64,000 nucleotides of DNA from Ceratothoa steindachneri (GCA_963969495.1 OZ018321.1:106902557-106966556); one strand, 5' to 3'. Numbered from the stretch's first letter, positions 33,812 through 45,752 are shown. Translations and numbers: made by a program. Notes: a model not told the origin generated them from the letters alone.

Positions 33812-33999
33812 TTGAATTTGAATTGTTTAAGACTAGGTGTGGATAGGGGATAGAGATAGGGTGTGTGGACAAATAGCGGAAAATATACAAGTGGTGAAAA
33901 GACAAAAAAGTGTGGTAGGGTGCAAAGAGATGCTAGTGCCTGGTGATCAGGCCTATCGCTTTTAAGTAGGGTTTTGTAGTTTTTTTGTTGTCTTTGAGT

Positions 34000-34104
<105 letters not shown>

Positions 34105-34419
34105 GGCGTTCAAGCCATTTGTCAACAAAAGCAATTAATGTCCTTGGGTATGATATGCGCATTTGCTGTTGTGGTAATAATTACTTAATTAGTTACTGTA
34201 GTGTTGTGGTTAGTGTCTTGGTCTTTTTTCGTATATCTTGTATTTGTAGTGAGTGTAATTCATGTTTTTTGTTTTTCGTGGATGTCTTCTTCGGGAAATT
34301 TGGGTCTTCATCGGTGAATTTATAGTAATCGGTGAGGTTTCACAATTAGGTAATCTTTTCTTGTTCGTTTTTTTTTATTTGGTTTAAGGTAAAAAAAAAA
34401 AAATCTATTCTCATGTGTA

Positions 34420-36377
34420 GAACGACACTTCTGCTCCGTCAGCTAAAACCCCTGGCGGAGCTTGGAAATCTTGCGCGACTTATTCCTCTTCTGTTCTGGT
34501 CAATCATTTGGACGATATCATCGTCCAATTCACGATTAACCATTTCCTGCATATTCCTTGCCCGTTCTTATATGTCAATGTTAATGGGACTTAACATCGC
34601 CTTCCGGCGCAGCTCTTGCTGGCCCCTTCTCTCATGTCTGTATGTACCTGTAATTAGGCACATACATTTATTCTGCACCAAGAGGGCGGAAGCTGGGTAT
34701 AGCAGCGTCGATCTTACAAGTGCATTGTAGATCTTTTTCTGAACCCGTATAGAGTTTTGACTGCAGCAGTGGCCTTGGTGATTCTTTCTTGGACGTGCTT
34801 CTTGTACCCAGATTAAGTAATCTTTATTCCGAGTACATTGCACTCCGTGGTGTAGGGATAACATCTATCCCCCACTAAACGTCGTAAAGTAGTCTCCTGC
34901 CTATGGAGACTACTTTGAACTTTTCTGGTTGGTGCGGATCTTCCACCGGGCCTCGTAGGTGTTAAGATTTTCAATTTCTGCTTTTGTCATACGAGCTTGC
35001 CAAGGCGCATTCCTCAATGGGCAAGTGATTATCTGGGTGAAATCATCGGCGAATTAAATGTTGAGGCAAGTGGGGCTTACAGGGGCTGGGACATCAGCGG
35101 TGTAAATCAAGTAGAGACTGCGGGAGGCCCGCAGTCAGCGGAAACTTTGTTCCGTCCGTGCACCTTAAATTGATATACGCCGCTCTCTCCATGTCATAGT
35201 CACAGGGAGTTCTTTCTAAGTTTTTCCTTAGGCTCAGTCATACGATCTTGTACTGCCACACCTTATAAAACGCCTTCGATACATCCCGAAAAAACAATGT
35301 CCACGTAACTCTTTTCCCGTTTCGCTTGGGCTAGCTTTTCCGTGATGACATTAATCGCCATTTCCGAACTTCGCTTCCTCCTAAACCCGAATTGATGTGG
35401 ATTGAAGAGGGAGTTCTCCTGCAGAAAAGACACCAGTCTTCTGTTGAGGATCTTCTCGAAGAGATTCCCGCGAAATTCTAAAAGTGAAATTGGCCGTTTG
35501 CTCTCCTTCAACGTTGGGCCATTTCCGTGCTTAAGCAAAAAAATCATCTTTGCCGTTTTATAAGCATCTGGAAAGTATCCCGTTTTCAGACAGGCGTTGT
35601 TATATATTCTTCTCATCCCTTCGATGACATTGGCTGGTGCCTTTTTAAAGTTTAGCTTTGTAAGCCCCAATTGTCCTGGGACTTTTTGTCGGAATGTGCA
35701 GAGCGCGCCGTGTAGTTCTTCTTCGGTAATCTCGGCGTCTTTGTCCCGCTGTCTATCAACCTGGTGATGACGGCGCGTCTTGTGTATTTGTTCATTAAGC
35801 TCGTCGATGATGTCGCTCTTAAACTCTAGAGCATAGTGTTCATTTTCCTGCTCAGTTATACTGAAGATTTTTCCCAATAACTTCGGAATAGCTCTTCAAT
35901 TCTTCCTTCTTCCGTTTAGATGTTTCCATCAACCTTTTGTAGCTCTATCTTCTGCTTCTTTCCAGTCGATCCTTTGAGATTTTTTATCTTTTTCCCCCAA
36001 ATCTCTGGGAGTTGCTTCATGATCGAGGCTATCGATCGCATCATTCCATCGTCTCCATTGTTGTTCGAGGATCAACTGGTACAGTTTTTCTTTGACTTCT
36101 TTACTTCACTGTATTGAGTGAACTGACGCATCCCTGATGTTGATTTCCTACAATAACTTCAGCTCACGGTATAATTCCTTAATGTATTCGTTCGATCTGT
36201 AGGTAGAGATGGTCCTATACTCGGATTTAGGGATACAAGCCCTATCTGCGCTGATGAGATGGTTATTGAGGTCGTCGAGTGCCTCCTCAATCTCCTCAAG
36301 AATTGCCTCGTCCAAGTTGGGCGGATCGTAGGCCTCAAGAATTGCCTCGTCCAAGTTGGGCGGATCGTAGGCCTCAA
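34420..36377 (-). pseudogene. J1 reverse transcriptase, broken
   Basis: Pre-RT helices at 36354-36148, then the long frame 35877-35263: DAEITEEELHGALCTFRQKV, NVIEGMRRIYNNACLKTGYF, PDAYKTAKMIFLLKHGNGPT and HQFGFRRKRSSEMAINVI. The frame breaks inside motif A (YVDIVFSGCIEGVL replaces the expected DVSKAFD). The catalytic box FADDFTQIIT is intact near 35055-35020 in another frame. The thumb continues to 34568 (KKIYNALVRSTLLYPA, QNKCMCLITGTYRH) with a small deletion. Confidence 0.8.
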
Positions 36378-36379
36378 GA
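36294..36379 (-). repeat. 39-bp tandem duplication in J1
   Basis: Two exact 39-bp units starting at 36294 and 36333 plus a partial third at 36372. In frame (13 codons): the peptide around YDPPNLDEAILE is repeated. J5 has one copy at the same place. Confidence 0.9.
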
Positions 36380-36438
36380 AGGCGTGCCTTCCGTGTCCAA
36401 TCTGCTCTTTTGTAATTTTTTCTGACTACAGCTGGAAC

Positions 36439-37088
36439 TTATATATGGTTCCTGTTGATAGTGAGTAAGATCCCTATATGGTCACTACATAGTACCTGGA
36501 CTGGTTCCATGTAGTAATTGAACGGCAGCTGACGAATCGCCAGACAGATGTCTGGTTTTGTGGCACTTCCTGCTCTGACAAGGGTGGGGAAGTCGGGGCC
36601 TATTAGCTGTGCAATATTTATGTCCAGGCTTCTTCTTATACCGTTGAAGGTCCTGTAACCGGATTCTCGGCATCTGGCGTTCAATCCCCCATTAATATAG
36701 TGGGGGCTCTTCTGCCAAATAGGCCAGTGAGAGTGTGAATTGGTAACACATCTCTTCTTGGCGGTTGATATCCGGTAGCAATGACCAACTTTCCTATGTC
36801 AAGTTCGACCTCAATCGCGAGGTAGGATTCTTCTAGATTTCTTATTTGCTTGTATTTAATCCCTTTCTTTATTGCAATAGCGGCCTCGTCGAACCATCCC
36901 TCCGAATAATTTGTGATCAACACATCGTAGTTCCAGATTTTCATTTCTGCCCTACGCCTGTCGACCCCGTGTTCCGAAATTAAGATGATGTCCGCATCAA
37001 TTTCCCTGTATACATTTCCGTAAAGAAGTCTTTTCGTCGTCCAGCCGTTGGTATTAATTTCCAATATCTTCAGTGCGTTCCGTAACAT
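36439..37088 (-). pseudogene. J1 ORF2 endonuclease domain
   Basis: 37088-36681 is open from a plausible ORF2 start: MLRNALKILEINTNGWTTKR, DADIILISEHGVDRRR, LVIATGYQPPRRD and PTILMGD at its end. After a one-base shift, 36684-36439 continues with LNARCRESGYRTFNG, GPDFPTLVRAGSATKPDICL and CSDHIGILLTI. The catalytic GDLN and SDH blocks are both present but split by the frameshift; YRPP reads YQPP. Confidence 0.8.
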
Positions 37089-37094
37089 GGTGAA

Positions 37095-38213
37095 TTGTTT
37101 TTACATATGCTTCTTCTTATTCTTCTACTTCTTCTTGGGGGCTGGCTGGGCGGTTTTACTGTGCCCAGGATTTTCATTTTTAGTAGGGGACTCGGGGTTT
37201 TGGACCTGCTCTTCGTAGCTCGTGTACGGGTGCAGGGGCCTTCTTCGTTGTCAGAAGAGGAAGATCCCTCCTCACTTTCAGCCTTTTCTTCTTGTTCTTC
37301 GTCGTCCTCTTCGGATTCCTCTGATGAGGAGCTTCGACGATGATCTCCTCCAGTCCAGACTGGAGCATTCAGGGTCTGCAGGTATAATTACTGAAGGGAG
37401 ATTGTTCGCTTTCAGGAGAGAATTCAGTACCTGGTTATAGCAGCCAGGCTTCACTGCATTAGCCACATTTGCGTTGGTAATGCAGATCAGTATTTTTGCA
37501 CTTAAGTTTCCAGTCATGTTCATCTGTGCAAGTGCAGGTGCAGGCTTATTTACTCATTCTTCTTGGCGGCGTGTTTCTGTAGTTCATGTTTTGTTTTTGT
37601 GTAGTAACTTGTTAAATTTAAAATATAAGTTTATTTTAGGAATTACTGTGCGTTTCTCTATATCCTTACGTGTTTGAAGCGGCTCTTCTTTAAAACAACC
37701 AAATTAGGTCTCTTAGAACCAAGCCTACTTCATCAAAGAAGTATATCACGACCACAAAGAATACCATGACAAAAGTGGTGTCTGAGGTGGAGTGATCAAA
37801 AGGGGCATTCCGCTACAGTATGCTATTAAATTTCTCCTGCTGAATGTTATCGCCTGGTATTCTCATATTAAATACCAGTATTCCATTCTGCCTAGATTCT
37901 TGTCCATTTCAGTGGTAGCGAAAGTTATCTTAAACACGTGGGTGTGTTCGCGAAATTTTATTATTTGACGAACTTGGGCCCAGGGATTGCTTTTGGTAAT
38001 TTCCCCTTTGAGCTCCTCGGGTGTATGCCCATCCACCCAGGTCTCCACCTTGCGGTAGATCACGCTTCGGTTTGCTGCCACTTGCGGAGGGGGTTTCGCT
38101 TCCAGTCCTGTGTTTCTGAAGGCCCTCGCTTCCTCTTCCGATAGGAGCTTGTTCACGTCCTTAGTCTTGGCACATAAGGCGATGAATCCAGATGAAACTT
38201 CAATAAGTTTCAC
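37095..38213 (-). pseudogene. J1 ORF1, nucleic-acid-binding protein, degraded
   Basis: 38213-37863 is the N-terminal domain: IEVSSGFIALCAKTKDVNKL, NRSVIYRKVETWVDGHTPEE, FREHTHVFKITFATTEM, shared with J3 and J6. The CCHC knuckles expected next are not readable (37690-37860). The C-terminal part, 37523-37278, has LSAKILICITNANVANAVKP, and 37368-37180 ends acidic/serine-rich then basic. ORF1 packages the LINE RNA. A deletion or decay removed the knuckles. Confidence 0.65.
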
Positions 38214-39955
38214 CGGTGCTACTTTTATTTCGAGGTAGAGGGTTTCACAGAGGTGCCTTTTTCGGGGTTCTTCTTTCCAGGGATGGTCCTTAGGGGGACC
38301 CTCTTGGTGAGGGTCTCCATAGTCTTCTGTGTCCTTACTATGTCCTCAGGTGACGTCTTCTTTTTCTGAAACCAAAATGTAATTATGGTGTTTGGGGTGA
38401 AAAAGAAGGTTATGAAATGGTAAAGGAGGTAACGGTTAGTGAGGTATGTTGGGATACGAGTCCCTCTCCATTTTCCTGTTGGTCCCCACTCGCTTGCTGC
38501 CAGAATGATAGGTGATGGATGGATGGGATGGATATCAAGTGGGAACCTCAAGAGGGGTGAATTATGGTGGACTTGATGCAGTAGCGGCCGAATCAACAAC
38601 CGCTAAAGTTTTGCCATCCCCTCTCGGGTACTTACGCCATAACTGCATTCAACTACATAGAGACGGGTGTACTTCCCTCTATGATTCTGGCCGGGTCCCC
38701 CGGGCGATGAGGATCTCACCTCCGTCCGGGACTCGCAATTATTCCCCAGTTTCGAGATAATTTCTGACTTCCGCTTCCGCGGTGGGCTAGTCCTCAAACC
38801 AGTTTTCACATAAGCCCTTAATTATGTTAATCCAAGTGGCCGGCATAGTTAAGACGAAATCAATTAATGACAGACATCCGAGCAGGCTCACACGCAGGGC
38901 GATGGACTGGAGCAGTGAGGTGCTTAAGCCCTCATTTGAGTTTTGAATCGTCGAGGAAAAAAAGTATTATCTCTTTTTGAAGGGTGAAGCGAAATTCGCA
39001 AAAGACTTCCAGAATAGGCGCTCTTCTATGTAGGCGGCGCTCAAGGTCCATTACTAAGCAAGTAAAAATGCTTTATCTGAAGATTGTCAGCCGAGTGTAG
39101 TAGTCGAACATTCGGCCGTCAAATTCGGAAATGAAATTAAAAGAGAGGTGGGAGACAAAGAACAGCTCTTCCGACCCTCCTCCCGCCTCCCTTGGTGCTC
39201 ATGGAGCGGCCACGGAAGGAAGGGAAGGCCCGGTACTCCTTTATAGACCCCCAAGGTCACACTGTCTAAAGCCAAAGTAGGCTCCAAGCACTGTGAGTAC
39301 GTTGGTTAGGAGTGAGAGGAAGAAGAAGGTTTTAGGATAGCACAGCGAAGCAAATAGTAGGAGACAAAAGTGAACTTAGTTAGTCATGGTACCTACAGCT
39401 TAACGTAGAATCCGAACCCCGATGTGTCACTTGTCTCTAACTATAACCTTACAGTTTATCGTGACCCCTGTCCCACGTATCACTGTGAGTCCCGTGTGCG
39501 AATATGATAGTAAAAAACGAATAGATGCAGATGGCTGAAGGAAGTAAGAGGTTTGCAAAGAGATGCTAATTGCCTGGAGGTCAGGCTTATCTCTGTCCAT
39601 TTTAGATAGTATAGCTAGCGTGATAAAGTTAGAAAGTAGTATTGGTATTTATGAGGCGTTCAAACCGTTATTAGTAAATATTCTTACTAAAAACTGGTGT
39701 AGGTTTCTATCCCTCTATCTATTCTTTCCTATTCCTACCCTTCGGTTAATTAATTACTCTTAGTCGTCGTCGAGTATTAATCTCTTTCTCTAGATGTAGA
39801 TTTCCTCTTCGTCTTCTTCTCCTCCCACATCTATCCTTGGGAAACTTGGGAATAATCTGTGTGATCTCGATCCTTCTCTTTGGGCAATTTGGTTGGTTAA
39901 TTCAACTCCTACTTCATTATGTGTCTTTTCTAAGACTTCCTTGCTCTTTTTGCAA

Positions 39956-40168
39956 TTATTCTATTAAGTGGCTTATCCTTGCCTCCCTATTCAGGTATCG
40001 TAGTCTTCTTCTTTCTCCTCTCCTGATGTTTGTTATTAAGTAGATAGCTATATTTGGGACTTTTTGGAGTCTTAATAGGTTACTTCTCGAGATCGTATAC
40101 ATCGCGATGGTTGAATAAATAATCGCGGACTGTACTATGGCTAGATAAGTTTTTCTCTTGTTTTTCAT
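39956..40168 (-). pseudogene. J2 RT thumb fragment
   Basis: Reads MKNKRKTYLAIVQSAIIYST and SRSNLLRLQKVPNIAIYLIT, equivalent to the ALVRSTLLYP and QVVQNKCMYLITG stretch of J5. Follows the fused frame after a shift. Confidence 0.65.
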
Positions 40169-40183
40169 GCTTAGGTTAACTAA

Positions 40184-40507
40184 CTAGTACAGTAATGCCA
40201 GGCCGTTCTTCCCTCGATTTACCCTCTCAGTTACGTGCTTTTTATAACCTGATTTCGTAATGGTTAGTCCAAGCACCTTACATTCTTTGCCGTATCTCTC
40301 TGTTTCTTTTCTCTTTATTATTTCTCTTCTTTTAGGACAGATCATAGCTATAGTTATGTGTCCCCCTTGGCAGTTAATGCATCTTTTAAATGTGTTGTTG
40401 CAGTATCGCCAAGAATGGCCTTCAGTTCCACATTCAGAACAGATTATAAGGTGTTTTGGGGGGTATTTTGCGTCGTATGTTCTTCTAACGCATAACATCT
40501 GAAACAT
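40184..40507 (-). pseudogene. J2 fused frame: ORF1 zinc knuckles joined to RT thumb
   Basis: 107 codons. First part: IICSECGTEGHSWRYC and RCINCQGGHITIAMICPKRR, two CCHC-type knuckles (C-x2-C-x4-H-x4-C). Second part: ECKVLGLTITKSGYKKHVTE, which in J5 and J6 lies downstream of the RT catalytic box. The join is in frame. The first knuckle (CFRCYALEEHTT) sits in the overlapping frame 40647-40444. A small RNA-binding fusion product is possible in principle, but expression is unknown. Confidence 0.75.
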
Positions 40508-41963
40508 ATCTGTATACTTGTGAAGACGTTTCTTTGTATCTGGGCGGATGGGATCCTCATGATGAAAGCGAGAAGTCCCTGTTCCATGATCCTTGAAGCC
40601 ATTTCGGTAGATTCACAAATGACCTTGAAAACGTGTTTGACCTTCAAATTTGTCCCCCTCTGCTCTTTTGAGCCATTTCTGTCTCTCCTGAAGTTCTTCT
40701 CTTATTTCTTGACATGAGTGCTCTCCTACTCAGGACTCAATTTTTCGGCAGATGACACTTCTGTTAGCCGTGATTTGTGGTGGTACTCTAGCTTCCAAAT
40801 CCAACTTCCTTAGCGTAATGCTCCCCGCAGATGACAGTAGCTGTTCTACGTCTTTATTTTCTGGGCAAATAACTGTGACTCCAGATGATGTCTCAATGCA
40901 TTTGATTAGTGGTATCTCCAGATCTATTAATATGCTTTACACTATTTCTTGTGGTGATCGTTTTCCTTCGTTGGGTATGAGTTTCATGGGAAGCCTTTTG
41001 AAGTCCGGTGGGTCCATCTTCCCGGGAGTCGTCCCCTCTCCGAGGAGAGGGGTTTTTCTGTTGATCTTCAGCTGTGGAGTCTTAACCAGTCTCCATAGTG
41101 GGAGGAGCTCCTCTATCTGTCCTAGTTCTATCTCGCCTACCTTCCAATTTTCGCACTCTCATTGGTCAACCCTACCTATCTGGCCTAGCCCTAACAGTGG
41201 TCCACAGTTGGGTTCTGGTTCGTGACCGAGAATCGGCCTCCCTTTTCTGGCCCCCTAAGAGGGTCTCCTGCAGGGGTTCACTATACCTCACTACCAACTG
41301 CAACTCAGACCTTGCCGGTGACCAAGTTATGTAGTGCTAGTGAGAAGTAAATTTGAGGTAAAAAGTATGAAAAAGAGTCAAGAATTTAGAATAAGGAAGA
41401 ACAATCCCCATGGGGGGATGGGCTACGTCGCTCAAGAGGAACAGGAGGAATCTCCACCAGCCCCAGGAGCGTATATATTTCTTCTTAGAAGTTTTCTTGA
41501 GAAGGCATTTTCTTCAGGTCATGCCTTAAACTTTTCCTCCTTTACCTGTGATAGCCTTTACCAGTACGCAGCCAGAGAGCAAGCGTACAGACTGAGTAAA
41601 TCCAAATTTGGGAGAAGATGGTATACTCAATTTAGTAGATGATGGGATAGTAGTAGATAAAAGTAGGTGATATTTAAAGTGGGAGGGGCATTTTGCCCTA
41701 GTAGGAGGGCATCACATTATATTCTTTTTTTTTATTTTTCCTTTTTGTCTTATTTGTTGTATGTAGTGTTTTTCTATGTTTGTTTCTTTTTGTGTAGCTA
41801 GCGTGTTCTTCTTATTTTTAGTGTCTCAATTCTTGTATACTTATTTTGGGGGTTAAATTCTTCAGCATTCAAGCCTTTAATAGTTGTTAGCTCAGCAATT
41901 TGCCTGTGTTGTTTTAATGTTATGTTATTTGGTCACTCAGTTTTTTGTTTCGGTTGAACTGTG

Positions 41964-42353
41964 TTAGTTTTTTGTGTTTCTGTTATGTGTATATTGATGA
42001 AATGTTTTGCTGTGAGCAGAACTTAGTACTTGGGAACTGGCTACGACGTGAGACTTTCTCTCGCAGTCGTGCAAGTACGAGTATGTTAAGTCTGCCATTA
42101 GTTCCCTGTAATTCCGGAATGACATCGTTATAAGAGTTAACCAGACCCTTTTTCTGAATTTCTGGGTGAAGATGTAAATAAGGTCCATTTTTTTCCTTGT
42201 ATGGAGATCCCTCTGCCGATGTTGGTCACGCCTTCTGGCTTTATTAATTATTAGGGATGCGGAGTTCTGTATTCCTTGCAGTTTTCTCATTGAGGTCTCG
42301 CTGGCCGCTTGAGTCACTACTGCAGGGTAGAATAGCTTAGCCCGGACGTACAT
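41964..42353 (-). pseudogene. J3 RT thumb and C-terminus
   Basis: MYVRAKLFYPAVVTQAASET, KLQGIQNSASLIINKARRRD, QHRQRDLHTRKKMDLIYIFT. Matches the J6 end (YTALVRLILVYPTMVMQAAS, RVQNKAALLIAGAQRMNHIQ). A frame change separates it from the RT above. Confidence 0.7.
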
Positions 42354-42359
42354 CAGCTA

Positions 42360-43190
42360 TATTTTCTTAATGTTGGCCGAGCTAAGATCTCTAAACCTGT
42401 ATAGCTTGGAGATTTCTCTCTTTGGCAGGTTCCGCCTCTCCGTGTAGTGTCTCGAGTATCCGTGGTCGGAGATCTTTAGACCCAGGATAGTACCTTCGGC
42501 GGAGTATCCGTATCTCCTCCCATCGATGATGATGGGCCACGTCAACATGCGGCTCAGTGGGACGATTTTAAACTTGTCCTATTTGTTCTTATCTTCCAGC
42601 GTCTCTCTTACCGGTTGATATTGTTGATTTCCCCTATTGTAAGCATTGCTTGATCCCTTGTTTTTTTACCGAGCACGGAACGATCAGGGAGACGTCATCT
42701 GCAAATTGCAGATACATCGTGTCCCTGTGCACCGGTGTTGGGAGATCGATGGTAAAGACCAAGTAAAGCAGTGGGCTCAGGCAACTTCTCTGTGGAACGC
42801 CCGCCTTCAGTTCGAATTCGGGTCCTCTGTATCCTTCGATCATGAGACATGCCCTTCTGTCCATGACAAAGTCACAAAGGATCCTTACTAGGATTGGGTC
42901 CAGCTGGATGTTCAAGATCTTGTATTGAAGGCCTTCCAGCCAGGCTTTATCGAAGGCCTTCTGCACGTTCCCCAACACAATGTCTACATAGTACCCATTC
43001 GCTCGGCAATAGGCTACTTGTTTAGTCAGGAGCGCTAGGGCTGTTTCTGTGCCACTTTTTTGGCGGAACCCGTGTTGTTGGGGGTTATGCGCTACCAACT
43101 CGCTCAGTTAAGCTTGTAACCTATTAGCTAGGAATTTTTCAAAGATCTTGCCGAGCATCTCCAGAAGAGAGATTGTATTTCCCGTTTTCT
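42360..43190 (-). pseudogene. J3 reverse transcriptase, N-terminally deleted
   Basis: Begins at the deletion junction with ISLLEMLGKIFEKFLANRL, then 43098-42634: HGFRQKSGTETALALLTKQV, VDIVLGNVQKAFDKAWLEGL (motif A), GVPQRSCLSPLLYLVFTIDL (QGG reads QRS) and LQFADDVSLIVP with both catalytic aspartates. 42548-42357 continues IDGRRYGYSAEGTILGLKIS. Fingers residues before ISLLE and the endonuclease are absent. Confidence 0.8.
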
Positions 43191-43247
43191 TTTTGCCTCT
43201 ATTCTTGGGTCCCTATTTTTGGATTTTTGAGGGGCTTGGGTTGTCTC

Positions 43248-44406
43248 CTAATTTTCATTGATTTCCGCTCTATCTTCACTTGGTGGAAACGGCGTCGCTG
43301 AGGCTTCTTCCTCGGGTTCGTATTGCAGTTTCAGGACGTGCCCCGATGGAGGGTTGTCCGGGAACCACATTTCATCGAAACTATTCTTTTTGAGCATGAT
43401 GTTCAGCTCGATCGCGAAGCAGCCCGAGTTGGTAAGGTTTCTCACGTGCGCGTACAAAATATACGTGAGGATTTTTGTTGAGTTTTTATTCCTTACCTTC
43501 AGGTAAGTCTTTGAAGCGGCACTTTCTACGGTCCTTGCGGGGCTGAATTTTGCTGCTTGAGCATAGGAGGTATTCGCTCTCCTTATTCCCTCCGCCTTTT
43601 TCACATCTGCTTTTCGTTTCAATATTTCCTTCTACTTTGGGCATGACATGGCCATAGCCCTGGGCTTTTACCCACAGTTCAGGTATTTTTCTTCCACTGT
43701 CGGGCATTCCCGCCAGTCATGTCCCTTATCACTGCATCTAGAGCAGGTTATTTCCTGCTCCTTGCATCTTTTGTAGTGTGGTGTTCTAATTTAAAGCACC
43801 TGAAGCAGATTTGCACTGGGGTAAACTCCTCACTCTCGATTTGTTCCCCGCTTATTTTGGTGTTGAAGAGCAGTAGTCCTGGACTACTGCTCTTCAACAC
43901 CAAAATAAGAGGGGCAACCAAGGCGAAGGAGAGTGGACTACTAGTCCACTCTCCTTCGCCTTGGTTGTCATCGTGGTATCGCCAAATATGATCTTAAACA
44001 CGTGGTTGTATTCCGTGTTGTCCCTTTTGTTTTTAAACTTTATCACTTCGCTAATGTTCACCCACTGCTGGTTCCTCTCTATTTCTCATTTAATCTCCTT
44101 CTTTGTATGTCGGCCGATCCACTTGTCCAACCTTCGGCATATCACACTTCTGTGTGCCTGGACCTGGGGAGGGGTACTGGGTTGAAGGTTTATTCCTCTC
44201 AGGATCTTTATCCCAGCTTCATTTGTGAGGGACTCAACATCCTTTTCCTTCTCGCATATAGCGACATATCCTGTCGGTGAGTCGATCAGGCGAAGGACTG
44301 CCACATTTAGGCTTCCGAATAAGGTTTCATAAACCTTCGCCTTACTCGTTTTTTCTAAGCCACTTAATGTTCTTAGCGTTACCCCTGAAGCACTGGAGTC
44401 TGCCAT
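43248..44406 (-). pseudogene. J3 ORF1, broken by a palindromic insertion
   Basis: 44406-44086: MADSSASGVTLRTLSGLEKT, LNVAVLRLIDSPTGYVAICE, HRSVICRRLDKWIGRHTKKE. The frame then passes through the double palindrome (43967-43846), whose 68 extra bases shift it. CCHC knuckles follow in 43840-43640 (complement of the TGCATCTAGAGCAGG area), and 43622-43248 gives NTSYAQAAKFSPARTV, SKTYLKVRNKNSTKILTYIL and YAHVRNLTNSGCFAIELN. That last domain is also in J6. Confidence 0.75.
43846..43967. repeat. Two abutting palindromes (double foldback)
   Basis: Palindrome 1: arms 43851-43879 and 43881-43909, 29 bp perfect around one centre base, then one mismatch and four more pairs (43846-43914). Palindrome 2: arms 43915-43940 and 43942-43967, 26 bp perfect around one base. 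The outer arms together form normal J ORF1 coding sequence; the inner arms are the 68-bp extra. J6 and J2 lack the insert. Confidence 0.95.
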
Positions 44407-45189
44407 TTCTGCTTGTGTGCAACCCCTTGTGGAAGGGGTGCACTTACTTTCTGTCTTACCTTATTATCTGTCTATTTTGAGTGTGTACCTTCCAATCTAT
44501 GTTCTTCAGAGTTTTAGGTTTTTACTTTTTTTGGATTATTTGCTTTGGGGAGAAGAGAGCCCCCCCTTGTTTGCACACCGCCTCGACGGAAGAAGGAATT
44601 GCCTTTTAGGGTGAATGATAACGATGGATGAGATGAATCCGGGTGGGATCCTCTCAATGGTGTGATTGTATGGCGGACTTATTGACAACGTCCCCCCTCC
44701 GAGGGTATTTTAATCACGACCACATCCCAACATACCATAGAGACGGTTGTATGTCCCTCTATGGTCCTGGAAGGGCCCCCCGCTGTGATGAGCAGCGGAG
44801 GTAGCAGTCCGTGCCTTGTCCGGAATTGTTTCTGACATTGTTCTCGGCTGTGGGCTACTCCTCAAACCAGCTTCCTTCAATGCCCCCAATTATGCCGTGT
44901 CAACAACTCGGCATAGTTGGGACGAAATATGATTGGCAATCCCTCCTGACATCTGGCAGCAGGTCACGTAGGGGGGCAGGGCTGGGGACTTAAGCATCCA
45001 TCTGTCTAATTGGGGCCTCTAAAAAAGAAAGGTGAATATTAGTTGTGATAGATATGAATGGTGATGAGTATATATCTCTTTCGTGAAAGTGGTTTTCGGA
45101 GGCGTCTTTTTGGAAAAAAAATTACCCAAAACTTTAACCTGCTTTGCCGAGTTCTGAATTGAATCTTGCAGTAATATTTCTAAGATTTC

Positions 45190-45752
45190 CGAGCTAGCCA
45201 AATACGAAAAATTACAATTACAAGTAAGTTAAAGGTGTGTTGTGTGTAGGGAAGTACGTTAGGGTGTTTGGATAGATAGAGAAAATAGACAAGTGGTGTA
45301 AAGAGAAAGGAGCGTGGTAGGGTGCAAAGAGATGCAAGAGCCTGGTGATCAGGCTTATCACTTTTATTATTTCTTTGTAGTGTGTATTCTTTGATGTCTC
45401 GTTGATTTTTATTTGTTATGGCGTTCAAGCCATTTGTCTTGCTAACTTTATTTTAGCTTTCTTATGTGATATGCATTGCTTGTTTGTTTATGTTTTTTTT
45501 CAAATTTTAAGTGTGTGCTTAATGTTTTGTATTCTTTGTATGTGCGTGTTTTTAGTTTTATTGTTTTTTCATAGTCGGGTAGATTTCTCGTCGTATTCGG
45601 TGGTTTCTTCTTTCTCGGTTAGTAGAGGTGGGAAAACTGGCGAAACATTTTGCTCTTCTGTTCTGGTTAATCATATGAGTAATTTCTTCACTCAGTTCTC
45701 GATTAACCAGATCCTGCATCTTCCGAGTCCGTTCTTCGATGACTTTGTTAAT
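45190..45752 (-). mobile_element. LINE J copy 4 (J4), 3' fragment
   Basis: Minus-strand end of ORF2 (45750-45640, complement of J5 48895-49010: INKVIEERTRKMQDLVNREL, SEEITHMINQNRRA) and the 3'UTR with AGAGATGCAAGAGCCTGGTG and TATGGCGTTCAAGCC. Truncated at its 5' side exactly where J5, in the opposite orientation, begins. 45006-45189 is unassigned. Confidence 0.8.

Larger units (their letters stand above)
39113..41640 (-). mobile_element. LINE J copy 2 (J2), internally deleted
   Basis: 5'UTR and ORF1 start above 40750, ORF1 domain and zinc knuckles (40650-40290), then a direct join near 40280 to the RT thumb (40280-39956) and the 3'UTR (39780-39120, with AGAGATGCTAATTGCCTGG and GGCGTTCAAACCG). 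Endonuclease and most of RT are missing. The stretch 38951-39112 between J1 and J2 holds nothing recognisable. Confidence 0.75.
41650..45005 (-). mobile_element. LINE J copy 3 (J3), internally deleted
   Basis: 5'UTR 45005-44410 with hairpin and conserved block, ORF1 44406-43250, a deletion junction near 43210 removing the endonuclease and the first part of RT, RT 43190-42560, thumb 42550-41964, and 3'UTR with AGCATTCAAGCCTTTAA (41864-41880). ORF1 carries a 68-bp double-palindrome insertion. Confidence 0.85.
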
